Assembly (NCBI RefSeq): GCF_031755915.1
Contig: NC_083383.1
Location: 28,643,501 to 28,707,500 of the forward strand
Direction: 5' to 3'
Length of the DNA: 64,000 nucleotides
DNA from: Ziziphus jujuba
Taxonomy: Eukaryota; Streptophyta; Magnoliopsida; Rosales; Rhamnaceae
The position numbers and the translations under genes were made by a program. The notes beneath the pieces are model-generated. The model saw only the letters and a list, made by a program, of their open reading frames with translations. It did not search any database and was not told where the DNA came from. Below are positions 13,557-23,437 of this stretch, piece by piece. The stretch's first letter is position 1. Each line of letters begins with the position of its first letter.

Positions 13557-13912
13557 GTAAGTTCTTCTTAGTTTCCCCTTTATTGTTTTTTGGGCTCATT
13601 TTAAGCAGTATATGGGTGATGGGTATTTAACTGTTTATGCAAAACTTGAGCTTTCTTCAGTGTTGTGGTTGAACTCTCTTTTCAGGTTTCTGACTTTTCT
13701 GCGATGGGTTTTTTTTGTGTGTTTTGATATAATCTTATCTGTTCGTTCACCCAAATGGCTTGTATGAATATTTGGGAATATTGAGTTAGTCTTAAAATTG
13801 GTAAAGGAATGGAATTTTGGGTGATATAGGGTTTGGTTAAATAGATTTTAGCTAAGGCCATCTTGATGTGAGGTTAGGGATCTTGAATTAGTCTTTTGTT
13901 GTCGTGAAAAAG

Positions 13913-13944
<32 letters not shown>

Positions 13945-14365
13945 GAATATGGTAAAGCTATCTTAATCAACAAAGAAAATCTGGAATCTTTGAGCAAAAA
14001 TATCTAGAAAAGAGATTTAGGGGTAATTTTGAAAAAAAGGTTGTAATTTTTGTCTAATTGACTGAACTTATGGGTAATGGATTTATGATTGCAGTAAATC
14101 TAATCTATGGATCATAAAGTTTCCTTTTTCTAAATCATTAAAGCTAATAAAGAAGATAATTTTGATTTACATAGAAATCAATGGGTAATGGATTTATGAT
14201 TGCAGTGAATCTAATCTATGGATCATGAAGTTTCCTTTTTCTAAATCATTAAAGCTAATAAAGAAGATAATTTTGATTTACATAGAAATAAAAGGAGGAC
14301 GGGCCAAAATAGCTTCCAATTTGGTTTCTTACAGAATAGCTCATAGGAAGTAGCATAGTTTTCAG
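13557..14365 (+). other. Probable 5' UTR intron of STOP1
   Basis: A strong donor (CTG|GTAAGTTC) stands at 13557. An acceptor-like TAGTTTTCAG ends at 14365, 89 bases before the STOP1 ATG. Alternative acceptors TGATTGCAG end at 14094 and 14205 inside the two copies of a tandem duplication. The intron carries a long poly-T run (about 13918-13944). The position agrees with a non-coding first exon followed by an uninterrupted coding exon. Confidence 0.5.
14071..14289 (+). repeat. 111-bp tandem duplication in the STOP1 leader
   Basis: Two nearly identical units start at 14071 and 14182 with TGGGTAATGGATTTATGATT and end with TTACATAGAAAT. Few differences are visible (for example GTAAATC versus GTGAATC, CATAAAG versus CATGAAG), so the duplication is recent relative to other repeats here. 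Each unit contains an acceptor-like TGATTGCAG. Confidence 0.9.
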
Positions 14366-14371
14366 ATTGTG

Positions 14372-14605
14372 ATGGTTGTTTCTTATTCCTTGCTTACACC
14401 AGATTTGATTGGCAATTTGATCTTCATACCTGAGGCAAGGATTAAAGCAATAAAATGGATCAGGAAGACGGCCTATGTCCAGACAACTGGGCAAATTCTT
14501 CCCCCAGAAATGAATTGGCGAAAGAAATTTCGTCAAATCATCCATCTTTTTCCAGTTTCAATTCTCGGCAGCACCAGAAAAAGTGGGAAGAGCCATCCAT
14601 TTTAG
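14372..14605 (+). promoter_or_regulatory. Candidate upstream ORF overlapping the STOP1 start
   Basis: An ATG at 14372 opens a 77-codon frame that runs past the STOP1 ATG (14455) in a different reading frame and stops at 14605. If the leader intron ends at 14365, this ATG would be the first in the mature mRNA and could reduce initiation at STOP1. If another acceptor or transcription start is used, it may not apply. The predicted peptide has no recognised domain. Confidence 0.35.
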
Positions 14606-16038
14606 ACTACGGCATCGGGATTGAATCGTCTTTCCAAGAATTCAACCAGACTTCCATAACCCAGTCTTCACTTCCTCACGACCCCAATAATCAAAATAAA
14701 ATTTCGGATCAAGAGAATGCACAGATACAAGAGTCATTCCAAGCAAATAAAATCCAAGATTGGGATCCAAGTGCCATGCTGAACAATCTTTCTTTCCTGG
14801 AGCAAAAAATTCATCAGCTCCAGGATTTAGTACATGTGATTGTTGGTAGGAGAGGTCAAGTTCTTGGGCGACCAGATGATCTCATGGGTCAGCAACAGCA
14901 GCTTGTAATTGCTGATCTCACTTCAATTATTGCTCAACTGATCTCCACTGCAGGTAGTCTTCTCCCATCTGTGAAGCATTCCCTTTCTGCTGGTATGCCT
15001 TCAATGGGATTGCTCGGGCAGCTTGGTGGGGTTAGCTTTCCTCCGGGGCCTGGCATGAATAGTAGTGTTCCTTCACAAAATAATGGTGGGAGCAAATTTC
15101 CCGAGCAGTCTAACCAGACTGATTTGACTGCTAAATATGGGGCTGAGCATAACTACCACATCGAAGAGCATGAATCAAAAGACGAGGAGGATGCTGATGA
15201 AAGTGAAAACCTTCCACCTGGGACCTATGAAATCTTACAATTAGAGAAAGAAGAAATCCTTGCACCTCACACTCACTTCTGCACGATATGTGGAAAGGGA
15301 TTCAAGAGGGATGCAAATTTGAGGATGCACATGAGAGGTCATGGAGATGAGTATAAGACTGCAGCAGCACTTGCAAAGCCAAACAAAGAATCCAGCTCCG
15401 AACCTATGCTTATCAAGAGGTATTCCTGTCCTTATGCTGGCTGCAAGAGGAACAAGGAGCACAAGAAGTTTCAGCCTTTAAAGACTATTTTGTGTGTTAA
15501 AAATCACTACAAGAGAACCCACTGTGATAAAAGTTACACTTGCAGCAGATGCCACACGAAGAAATTCTCGGTTATTGCAGACCTCAAAACTCATGAAAAG
15601 CATTGTGGCAAGGACAAGTGGCTTTGTTCTTGTGGCACAACATTCTCAAGGAAAGACAAGCTTTTTGGACACATTGCTCTGTTCCAAGGACACACTCCTG
15701 CCATACCCCTTGAGGAAACAAAAGGAAGTGCCATGCAAGTCGATCATGCGATTGCCATCGAAGCAACAAATAAGGTTGGTGTAAACTTCAATTTTTCTTC
15801 CAGTGCTCCAGATGGAAGCATGACTCAAAATATTATGGACATGAAAGGAAGTGTTGATGATCCTACAGCATATTTCTCGCCATTGAACTTTGACACATGT
15901 AATTTTGGTGGGCTTCATGAGTTCCCTCGACCCCCATTTGAGGATACAGAGAGTTCATTCTCATTTCTTCTTTCTGGGTCATGCAATTACACTCAAAAAC
16001 TAGGAGGGGAGTCAAGTTCTAATAATAATCTTGAGTGA
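14455..16038 (+). CDS. STOP1: STOP1 C2H2 zinc-finger transcription factor
   Basis: A single uninterrupted coding exon of 527 codons. The family controls transcription of acid and aluminium tolerance genes (for example ALMT1) in the nucleus. Visible features are the N-terminal MDQEDGLCPDNW and KKWEEPSILDY motifs shared with STOP1 proteins, a Gln/Ser-rich middle and an acidic stretch (EDADESENLPPGTYEILQL). Four fingers follow: HFCTICGKGFKRDANLRMHM (about 275-298), an atypical finger in YSCPYAGCKRNKEHKKF (about 322-358), YTCSRCHTKKFSVIADLKTH (about 361-384) and WLCSCGTTFSRKDKLFGH (about 389-412). STOP1 is also known to be regulated after translation; nothing in this sequence tests that. The length is close to the family's usual size. 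It is transcribed convergently with PS1. Confidence 0.95.
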   Translation: MDQEDGLCPDNWANSSPRNELAKEISSNHPSFSSFNSRQHQKKWEEPSILDYGIGIESSFQEFNQTSITQSSLPHDPNNQNKISDQENAQIQESFQANKIQDWDPSAMLNNLSFLEQKIHQLQDLVHVIVGRRGQVLGRPDDLMGQQQQLVIADLTSIIAQLISTAGSLLPSVKHSLSAGMPSMGLLGQLGGVSFPPGPGMNSSVPSQNNGGSKFPEQSNQTDLTAKYGAEHNYHIEEHESKDEEDADESENLPPGTYEILQLEKEEILAPHTHFCTICGKGFKRDANLRMHMRGHGDEYKTAAALAKPNKESSSEPMLIKRYSCPYAGCKRNKEHKKFQPLKTILCVKNHYKRTHCDKSYTCSRCHTKKFSVIADLKTHEKHCGKDKWLCSCGTTFSRKDKLFGHIALFQGHTPAIPLEETKGSAMQVDHAIAIEATNKVGVNFNFSSSAPDGSMTQNIMDMKGSVDDPTAYFSPLNFDTCNFGGLHEFPRPPFEDTESSFSFLLSGSCNYTQKLGGESSSNNNLE

Positions 16039-16996
16039 TTCAGTGGGATTTAACAGTCTTTTCTTAATTCCTCACATCAGAGGCACATCGTTTCTAATTT
16101 GTGCAACTGTAAGGAGGAGTGATCCATGTACTATTTTAATATCTTAGAGTTCAAATAAATGATTTATTACCTATTGTAACTTACCCTGTTATTCTATACC
16201 TATAATTTTTGAAGTCCTAATCCTTTCTAAACTCACTAACATCTGCACTGGTCAAAACTGTTACATGCAATTCTGGTTACTTTGGATATGTCGAAGAATA
16301 GGAATCAATCAAGTAAAATAGATAATGGTGGATATCTTCTTCTTTCTTCTTCTTCTTCTTCTTCTTCTCTTTTTTTTTTTTTTTTTTTTTTTAACTAATT
16401 CTTCATTTTGTTTTATTAAAAATAAAAAATAAAAATTCACTGGGAACTCACAAGATATGACTGTGGATAAAAAAACTAGGATATTAAGTACCTTGCACAT
16501 CATCTGTTCCTCAATTTATAACTTGGTTCCATGCACACTCCAATAAATGACACTCAAAAAGGCTGCACGTTTAAAGGAAAAATTTTGATCGATTTGTGGT
16601 TGAGTTTAACCTTTTCTTTTTAAACAGGTAAATTAAGATAAGAAATCAACCTCTCCATGCCTCATATAGACGCAGTTTTGCAAATTTGCCTACTTTATAG
16701 CTAAAATTCAGTCACAAGATTTCCTATAGCCCCTTTACAGCCCTTACCATCTGTTCATTCCATTTGGACTGGGTGAAGAGTGCATATGATAGAACCCTAT
16801 TTAATGCATAATGCAGCCATAAACTGTACGCTCAACTATTCCATATATACAAGAAATTTGTCCATAAAAAGTTGAGTTTAGCAAACACCACAACCAGGGA
16901 CTAAAATAATCCCCAAAAAACTCGACTGCAATCAACATTTGGAAGAAGAAAAAGAAAAGAAAGCGTATTGCCAGTTGCAATACAGACTAAATTGCT
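16039..16996. other. Convergent intergenic region between STOP1 and PS1
   Basis: This holds the 3' ends of both genes. AATAAA-like signals for STOP1 occur near 16155. A (CTT)n run at about 16336-16366 continues into poly-T (to about 16392). No gene is seen. Confidence 0.6.
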
Positions 16997-19900
16997 TTAG
17001 CTGATTGGAGTGAACTGCCTATAATGAGAATTGTGGAGCAGAATGAGCTTCAAACCCTTTGCATTTTCTCCCTTGGATGAATTCTTCAATGGACAACGAT
17101 TATACTTCTCCCTCAATATTATGTCATCCAAGTAAGACCACGTTAGCCCTCTAGGAGAGCTGTCAGTCCACAAAAACCTCTCAGAAAAGGGGTTTACCAA
17201 ACTCTCACGGAATTCTTTAACTGGCTCACAGATCAAACCCTGAAAAAGAAAAAAAGAAAAGCATTTATAACACAGCGAATGGTCTAAAGCCTGTGTTTAG
17301 AAAGACTGTCAAGATATCAAACCTCTGCCATGGCCTTGATCTTCAACAAGACATCGTCACTTAGAATGACAAGTTGTTTATCACTCTGTGTTTCCCTACA
17401 TAGAAGAGCACAGTCAAGGATATGGTCTTCTGCGGTTGGTGAAACAATTTCCATTATACTTCTAAGGCTCAAAAGTGGCCTTGTCCCACAGGTAAAGCCA
17501 TCACTCCCATCACTAAATGGAGACTGAGGGTAAGCTAAAGGGGTAGGAGCAGTAAGCCTTCTGTCTTCCTCAGAGCTCTGGACACTAACCCACCAATTTG
17601 TTTTTACCATACACTCTTCAATCCATTCTAACACCAAAGAAGCCTCTGTCTTCCTACTGAATAGTCTGCTGCGCTGCTTCAAACAATCCAGTTCCCGTAA
17701 AACTGGAAAACAATGCATCAAGTGTTGTCAGGATTGAATTTGAATCATGAATCACTCAATCAAGAATGCAAAAATGATATACGTAATACATTTGAAATTC
17801 ATTACCCATTCTTGGAATGATTAAATGAGTTCCCTTAAGACCTTGTAAAAGCTCCAGGTACTTCCTCGACTTCTTGTCCAGAAGGGTAGCAGTGTCTACT
17901 ACCATAATCCAGCCCCTCTTATTATTGTCTTGAACAGAATTGTTCTGGAAATGAACTTCAGTTACCGATTTATACTAATAAAGCTAGATATAAGTTTTGA
18001 TAATGATCTGTTTTATTCAAATATAAACAATAGTTATTTGTCAACTTACAGAAAGTGGACTGCTGACTTTCTTCACCATAGTTTGAGTATAATTGACAGA
18101 AGCATTGCTTCTTGTTGCAGTTTTAGGACCCAAAGCTTCAGATATGGTCTTACTTGCAGAGTTCACAGACAGAGATTGAAATGGCACTCTTTCTGGTCTT
18201 CTTTTCTTCTTGACCATGGATCCTTGTTCAAGAAGCACTGGATTGCCAGAGGTAGGCTTTACAGATTTTCGTTCTTTGAGAATTCCTGTTGTTTGATTAT
18301 TTTCGTCTGGAGACAGGTGCCCTTCTGGATGGACATTGGATCTTATAGTAATATTTGATGTGGATGATCTGCATGATTCGAAATGCTTCACTTCTTCTAG
18401 CTTACCCATCTTTTTCAAGGACTTCAATATCAGGGTATTTGGGGTGAAGTTCTCCTTGTCTGGAGTAAAGATCTCTTCTTCCTCTTCACTTAAACATGAG
18501 AAAAGTTCCTTTGAAATGGATTTGTCTTTTGTATCCTCCTCATTATGCCTTTCAACTTCAGCATGAACAACATCTTTTTTGGATTTTCTTCCACTCCGAC
18601 CTGTTTGAATCTGAAGAACACTTGCAGGTTTACCCCTCCTTGACCAAATGCTTCCAAAGCTTGACATCTTATCTGATATCTCTGGGGAGCTTTTTTCTAA
18701 TTGAGGCAGTTTTGTCTCAGAAACATGACATCGAGGGGTTTGGTTCTCTTTGTCATTTGTAATTTCCAAGAGATCTTCCTTAGATGGCAAAGATGACTTT
18801 GCAGATTCTGCCATGAATGGTGCAGAATACTCGACCAGGACATCCTTGTGTTCATGGTCTTCTACAAACACATTCTGGTCTTCATTCTTCTCAAGTCCTT
18901 TGGATGCTGGATGGTCTGCTTCACTGTAACATGTGGAATTAAGATTCACCATACAACTCAACTTCTCTACTTGAGGCACATGTGTTGCAGCAAAGAGAGA
19001 TTGTAGGGTTTGGTTCTCTTCGTTATATGTAATATTTAAGAGATCTTCTTCAGATGGCAGAGATGAGTTTACATATTCTGTCATGAATGGTGCAGAATAC
19101 TCGACCAGGACATCTTTCTGTTCATGGTCTTTCATAGATACATTCTGGTTTTCATTTGTTTCAAGTCCTTCAGATGCTGGATGATCTGCTTCATTGGAAC
19201 AAGCAGAATAAAGATCCACCACAGAACTCAACTTTTCTACTTGAGGCAGACATGTCGCAGCAAAGAGAGATTGTGGGGTTTGGTTCTCTTTGTCATCTGT
19301 AAACTCCCAGAAAACTTCATCACCTGGCAGAGGTAAGTTTACAGATTCTGTCATAGATTGTGCAGAATACTCGATTGGGCCATCCTTGCCATGACCGTTC
19401 AGAGATACAATCTGGTCTTCATTTTCAAGTCCTTCAGAGGGATGATCTGCTACATTCAAAAATGCAGGGTTAAGATCAACCACAGAACTCAACTTTTGCT
19501 CTGGTGTCAAACTCTCTTGCTTTGCTTGATGAGATAGGGAATGTAAAGAATGGACAGGTTCTGGGATAAGATCTTCTATGCCAATTTCTTGACTTTTAGT
19601 CTGCCCAATGATTTCACCAAATGGATGGTTCAGAGCTACCATCTGGTCTTCATTTTCAAGTCCTTCAGATGCTGGATGTTCTGCTTCCTTCAAAAATACA
19701 GAATTAAGATTGACCACAGAACTCAACTTTTGCTCTGGTGTCAAATTCTCTTCCTTTCTTTGATGCGAGAGCAGATGTAAAGAACAGACAGGTTCTAGGG
19801 TAAGATTTTCTATGCCAACTTCTTGATTTCCAATCTCCCAACTGACTTCCCCAAATGGATGGTTCAGAGATACCATCTGGTCTTCATTTTCAAGTCCTTC

Positions 19901-22277
19901 AGATTCTGGATGGTCCGCTTCACTCTCTCGCTTTGCTTGATGAGATTGCGAAAGTAACAAACAGTCAGGTTCTGGAACAAGGCTTTCTATGCCAATTTCT
20001 TGATTTCCAGTCTCCCCAGTGACTTCCTCAGCTGGCAGAGATATTTTCTCTGACTTTGCATGGTCATCTAGGAATGGTATTTCATTCTCTATTTTGCCAG
20101 GTAATTCAGCAGTAAGATCTGCTTCCTCTTCCTCCTCTTTCTCTAGTCCTTTTGAAGAGAACTCTTCTACATCATTTTCTGGATTCTCACTCTCCAAGGT
20201 AATTCCCTCAACATGCAAAGGGAAGTTCAGCGGGTCATCTAGGAATGGTATTTCATTCTCTATTTTGCCAGGTGAATCAGCAGTAAGATCTGCTTCCGCT
20301 TCCTGCTCTTTCTCTAGTCCTTTTGAAGAGAACTCTTCTACATCATTCTCTGGATTCTCACTCCCCAAGGTAATTCCCTCAATATGCAAAGGGAAGTTCA
20401 GTGGTTCATCCCTTTGGCGTAAAATCTCGTTCTGTTCACAAAAATCTTTCAAAGGGCTTTCATAAAGTTCTTCATTTTCATCATAAAGTGTAAAAACTAA
20501 ATTTTCAGGCATTGGAGGCGCTGATGGGGTCCTCTTAACAACTGATCCCAAATCCTCATCAAAAAACAAAGAATTTAGACCCTCTTCAATTGAATCCAGA
20601 GATTGAATTTCTTGACTTTCAGCCCCCAAAGAATTCTCACTCTGTACAGCTCCAAAAAAAAAATATATATATATATATATATAAAGGAAAGTAAAAATAA
20701 TAATATTGACAAACATCTTAGAATTTATATTTCAACAGCTTTGATCATATAATCCTCACCTCAAATATTTCTTCTCCTTTTCTTTCAGACCCCAAAGAAC
20801 GCTCACTCTATTCAAGTCAAATAAAAATCAAAAGGAAATTTTAGAAAACAAAAAAAAAAAAAAAAGAGTAAGAACAGTAACATTAACAAAACATCTTAGA
20901 GTTTACTTTTTAACAGCTTTAATCATGCAATATAACCCCCTCACCTCAAATATTTCTTCTCCATTTTTTTCAGCCCCCAAAGAATTCTCACTCTATAAAA
21001 TTGAAACAGAAATACAAAAAGGAAATTATAAAAAAATAAAATAAAATAATTGCAATAATATTGACAAACATCTTAGAATCTACATTTCAACAGCTTTATT
21101 CATATAACACTCACCTCAAATAGTTCTTCTCTTTTTCTTTCCACCGCAAATGTATCTTTCTCTTCAACATATGTATTTTCAATTTGAAAAGATTTTTTAT
21201 CCTATCACAATTTTCCCAAAATAAGAAAAGAAACAAAAAACAAAAAAAAAAAAAAAGCACAAATTATTTTGTGGGTATTCCCAAGATTCATTTGATTGTT
21301 ATTTGCAGACAAAATAGAACTTACCTCGTAACCCTCCATGGCATTTTCATGTTCAGTCACTGCATTCTCCTCCAGATTCAATCCAGATATTGATCCCAAA
21401 TTCTCATCAGAAAACAAAGAATTTATTTCCTCAACAATCGAATCCAGAGACTGAATTTCTTGACTTTCACCTCCTAAACAATTCTCACTCTGAACAAGAA
21501 CCCAAACAAAATTAGCAAAGAAAGACAAAAAAAAAAAAAAGAATCCACATTTCAATGTAATTTCCTCACCTCCAATGTAATTTCCTCTTCAATGGGCAAA
21601 GATTTCTTCTCATCCTCGCATACCTCCATGGAATTTTCTTCTTCAGCAACTCCATTTCCTCCTTCTTTCTCTTCCGCCATTGCCACATCCATTGAAGCTA
21701 ATGGGTTTTCGAAATGGTAAGCGCGACTCAAGGGAATCCAGTGAAGCCTATAGACCCTGGTGGAAGCACCAACTCTCAAAGTGTCTCCTTCCTTGAGTTG
21801 CACCCGAACCCTAGGCTCGATCCTCTCATCGCAAACCCATGTCCCATGAGCTGCCACCAAAACACCAAATCATTAAAAGAAACAACTAAATAAATAAATA
21901 ATCCCCGAACAAGAAGAAAGAGTATCAAGAACCCCAAGAAATTAGAAAGAAAAAAAGAAAGACTTACTGGATCCTAAATCGAATACGCATAGGGTGTGTG
22001 AAGAAGGGTTAGAGCGAATGTGGAGGTGGGATCTGCTGATGCTGGGATGCGTCAGCATGATATGGGAATCGGGATGTCGTCCGACGGTCACGATTTCTTC
22101 GTTGTCTTGATTGGGAATCTGTGATGATGGTGGAGGAGGGTTAGGGTTTGAACATGGGGAATTGTTGTTGACGATGAAGATGTTCTTCAGAATAGCTCCG
22201 TTCTTGAGGACTGTGAAGACCGGTATTTTGGGCTCCTCTTCTTCGTATTTGAATCTGTATTCTTTGTTGGAAGCCAT
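16997..22277 (-). CDS. PS1: FHA and PIN domain protein PS1 (parallel spindles 1)
   Basis: Ten coding exons on the minus strand, about 1430 aa: 22277-21968, 21850-21570, 21489-21325, 21201-21115, 20992-20945, 20807-20760, 20641-18050, 17944-17806, 17702-17323 and 17239-16997. The N-terminal FHA domain shows GRHPDSHI (66-73), SISRSH (79-84) and, across the first join, GSTHGTWV (102-109). The C-terminal PIN domain (about 1185-1430) keeps the acidic positions in MVVDTA, VLRELD, HILDCA and LSDD. In Arabidopsis PS1 governs spindle orientation in meiosis II, and its loss gives unreduced pollen. The centre (864 codons in one exon) is acidic and repeat-built, with CDK-like TPDKEN and DKENQTP sites and a basic KKKRRPERVP segment, a possible nuclear signal. 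All seven joins through exon 8 and the split codons are in frame. The central repeats diverge fast, so exons 3-6 could be alternatively spliced. Confidence 0.9.
18780..20420 (-). repeat. Internal tandem repeats in the PS1 central exon
   Basis: Three repeat families lie within the single exon. A 171-bp (57-aa) unit (PLNFPLH...ENEIPFLDD) has its same landmark at 20071 and 20242. A unit of about 237 bp with GLENEDQM...NHPFGE lies at about 19617 and 19852, with a partial third copy. A 270-bp (90-aa) unit with EYSAPFMTE and DKENQTPQSL has its same landmark at 18811, 19081 and 19351. All unit lengths are multiples of three, so the frame is kept. Confidence 0.85.
20700..21160 (-). repeat. Tandem repeat units carrying small PS1 exons
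   Basis: Three similar segments lie in a row. Each contains AACATCTTAGA, then AACAGCTTT, then CTCACCTCAAATA (a splice donor on the minus strand), then TTCTTCTC. They cover about 20708-20830, 20888-21000 and 21063-21150, roughly 180 bp apart. Each carries one PS1 exon with its flanking intron. The exons at 20760-20807 and 20945-20992 are both 48 nt and start SE(N/R)SLG(A/S)E. The exon at 21115-21201 is longer and diverged but ends in the same way. Confidence 0.85.
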
Positions 22278-22356
22278 ATTTGGTGGAAGATTTAGCTTTC
22301 TCTCTTTGCTTTGTGTTCTTACAGAGAGTGAGAATCCAATTTCAGAAGCAAAAGAA

Positions 22357-22399
<43 letters not shown>

Positions 22400-23437
22400 C
22401 TTTCCTGGAAGAAAATTGTTTTTTGAGGTTTGGGATTTTAATTTCAAAAAAAGGCGACCGTTACGAAATTATTAACGGCTAGTGTGTGTGTGTGTGGGAT
22501 TTTTTTTTTTTTTTTTTTTTCAGCAAATCGGTTGATGCACCATCTATTTGATTTTTACGAACGGCACATTATTTGAATTTTATTTTCTGAGTCCGCACAA
22601 TTATCTATTTGATTTGATTGCTACAAATTAAAATTATAAAACACCAAGGGCAAAGAAAATTGAATGGCTAAGATTTTTTTTTTTTTAAGAAAAAAAAATT
22701 ATATATATATATATATTCCAACTTTTACGATAGTTTTTATTTTCTTAATCTCTTGCGCAAATGGTATATGAAATTTTGATACTAGTAAAAATTAAAAATA
22801 TAAAAAGAAAAAGAAAAAGGGTCTAAATTAACTAGTTTGTTCAAATCAATGTTTTTTTATGCTCAAAAACTTCATTGTCCAAGTAACAATTTCATACGCC
22901 TAGAAGACAAAAAAGTAAAAAGAATAATTTCCACTCCTTTGTCCCTCTTATTATTATTATTATTATTATTTTCCCAGTCATAGTTAAAGCATTCTTAGCA
23001 TTAATTGATTATTTACCACAAGATTAAGCCACACAATGGGAACTCAACACATACTATTTTCTTTTTGGGGTGAGAAATCCTGTAGACTTGTATGGTCAAT
23101 TCGGAGCTTTGCATCATGTTTAAGCCGTACTTTCATCACATCCATAAAAATCCACTTGGGAAGCAACAGCAAAACCAATTACATTCATGGAAAAATTGTC
23201 CTACAAAACTGTACTTTATGGATTGAATGTCATAAGAAATAAATCATAAAAACAAAATGGTATAAAGGATCATGCAAATTGCTTACTTTCTAATTTACAC
23301 CATTTAAAACTTGTAAGGGGCAAAACATCTCCATTATAGGCATCTCACATTTCAACCAAAAAAAAACATCCCCCAGATTTAAGAAGAAAACAAAACCCAT
23401 CTTGATTAATTGTTCTGCAGTGTAGGCATGAGAAAAA
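22278..23437. promoter_or_regulatory. PS1 promoter and leader, with TMEM18 3' flank
   Basis: PS1 is read leftward from 22277. A (GA)n run at about 22361-22396 lies in its probable 5' leader. Three AACGG cores stand upstream: CCGTT at 22458-22462, AACGG at 22474-22478 within ATTAACGGCTA, and AACGG at 22560-22564. The middle one fits the plant mitosis-specific activator consensus (core AACGG) well. The rest up to TMEM18 is AT-rich, with (AT)n near 22700 and (ATT)n near 22950, and holds no gene. Confidence 0.5.

Noticed and set aside
16309..16503. Minus-strand ORF with poly-Lys/Arg
   Set aside because: Translation of a CTT/poly-T microsatellite.
22111..22482. Plus-strand ORF ending in an Arg-Glu repeat
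   Set aside because: It is the antisense shadow of PS1 exon 1 and the (GA)n leader.
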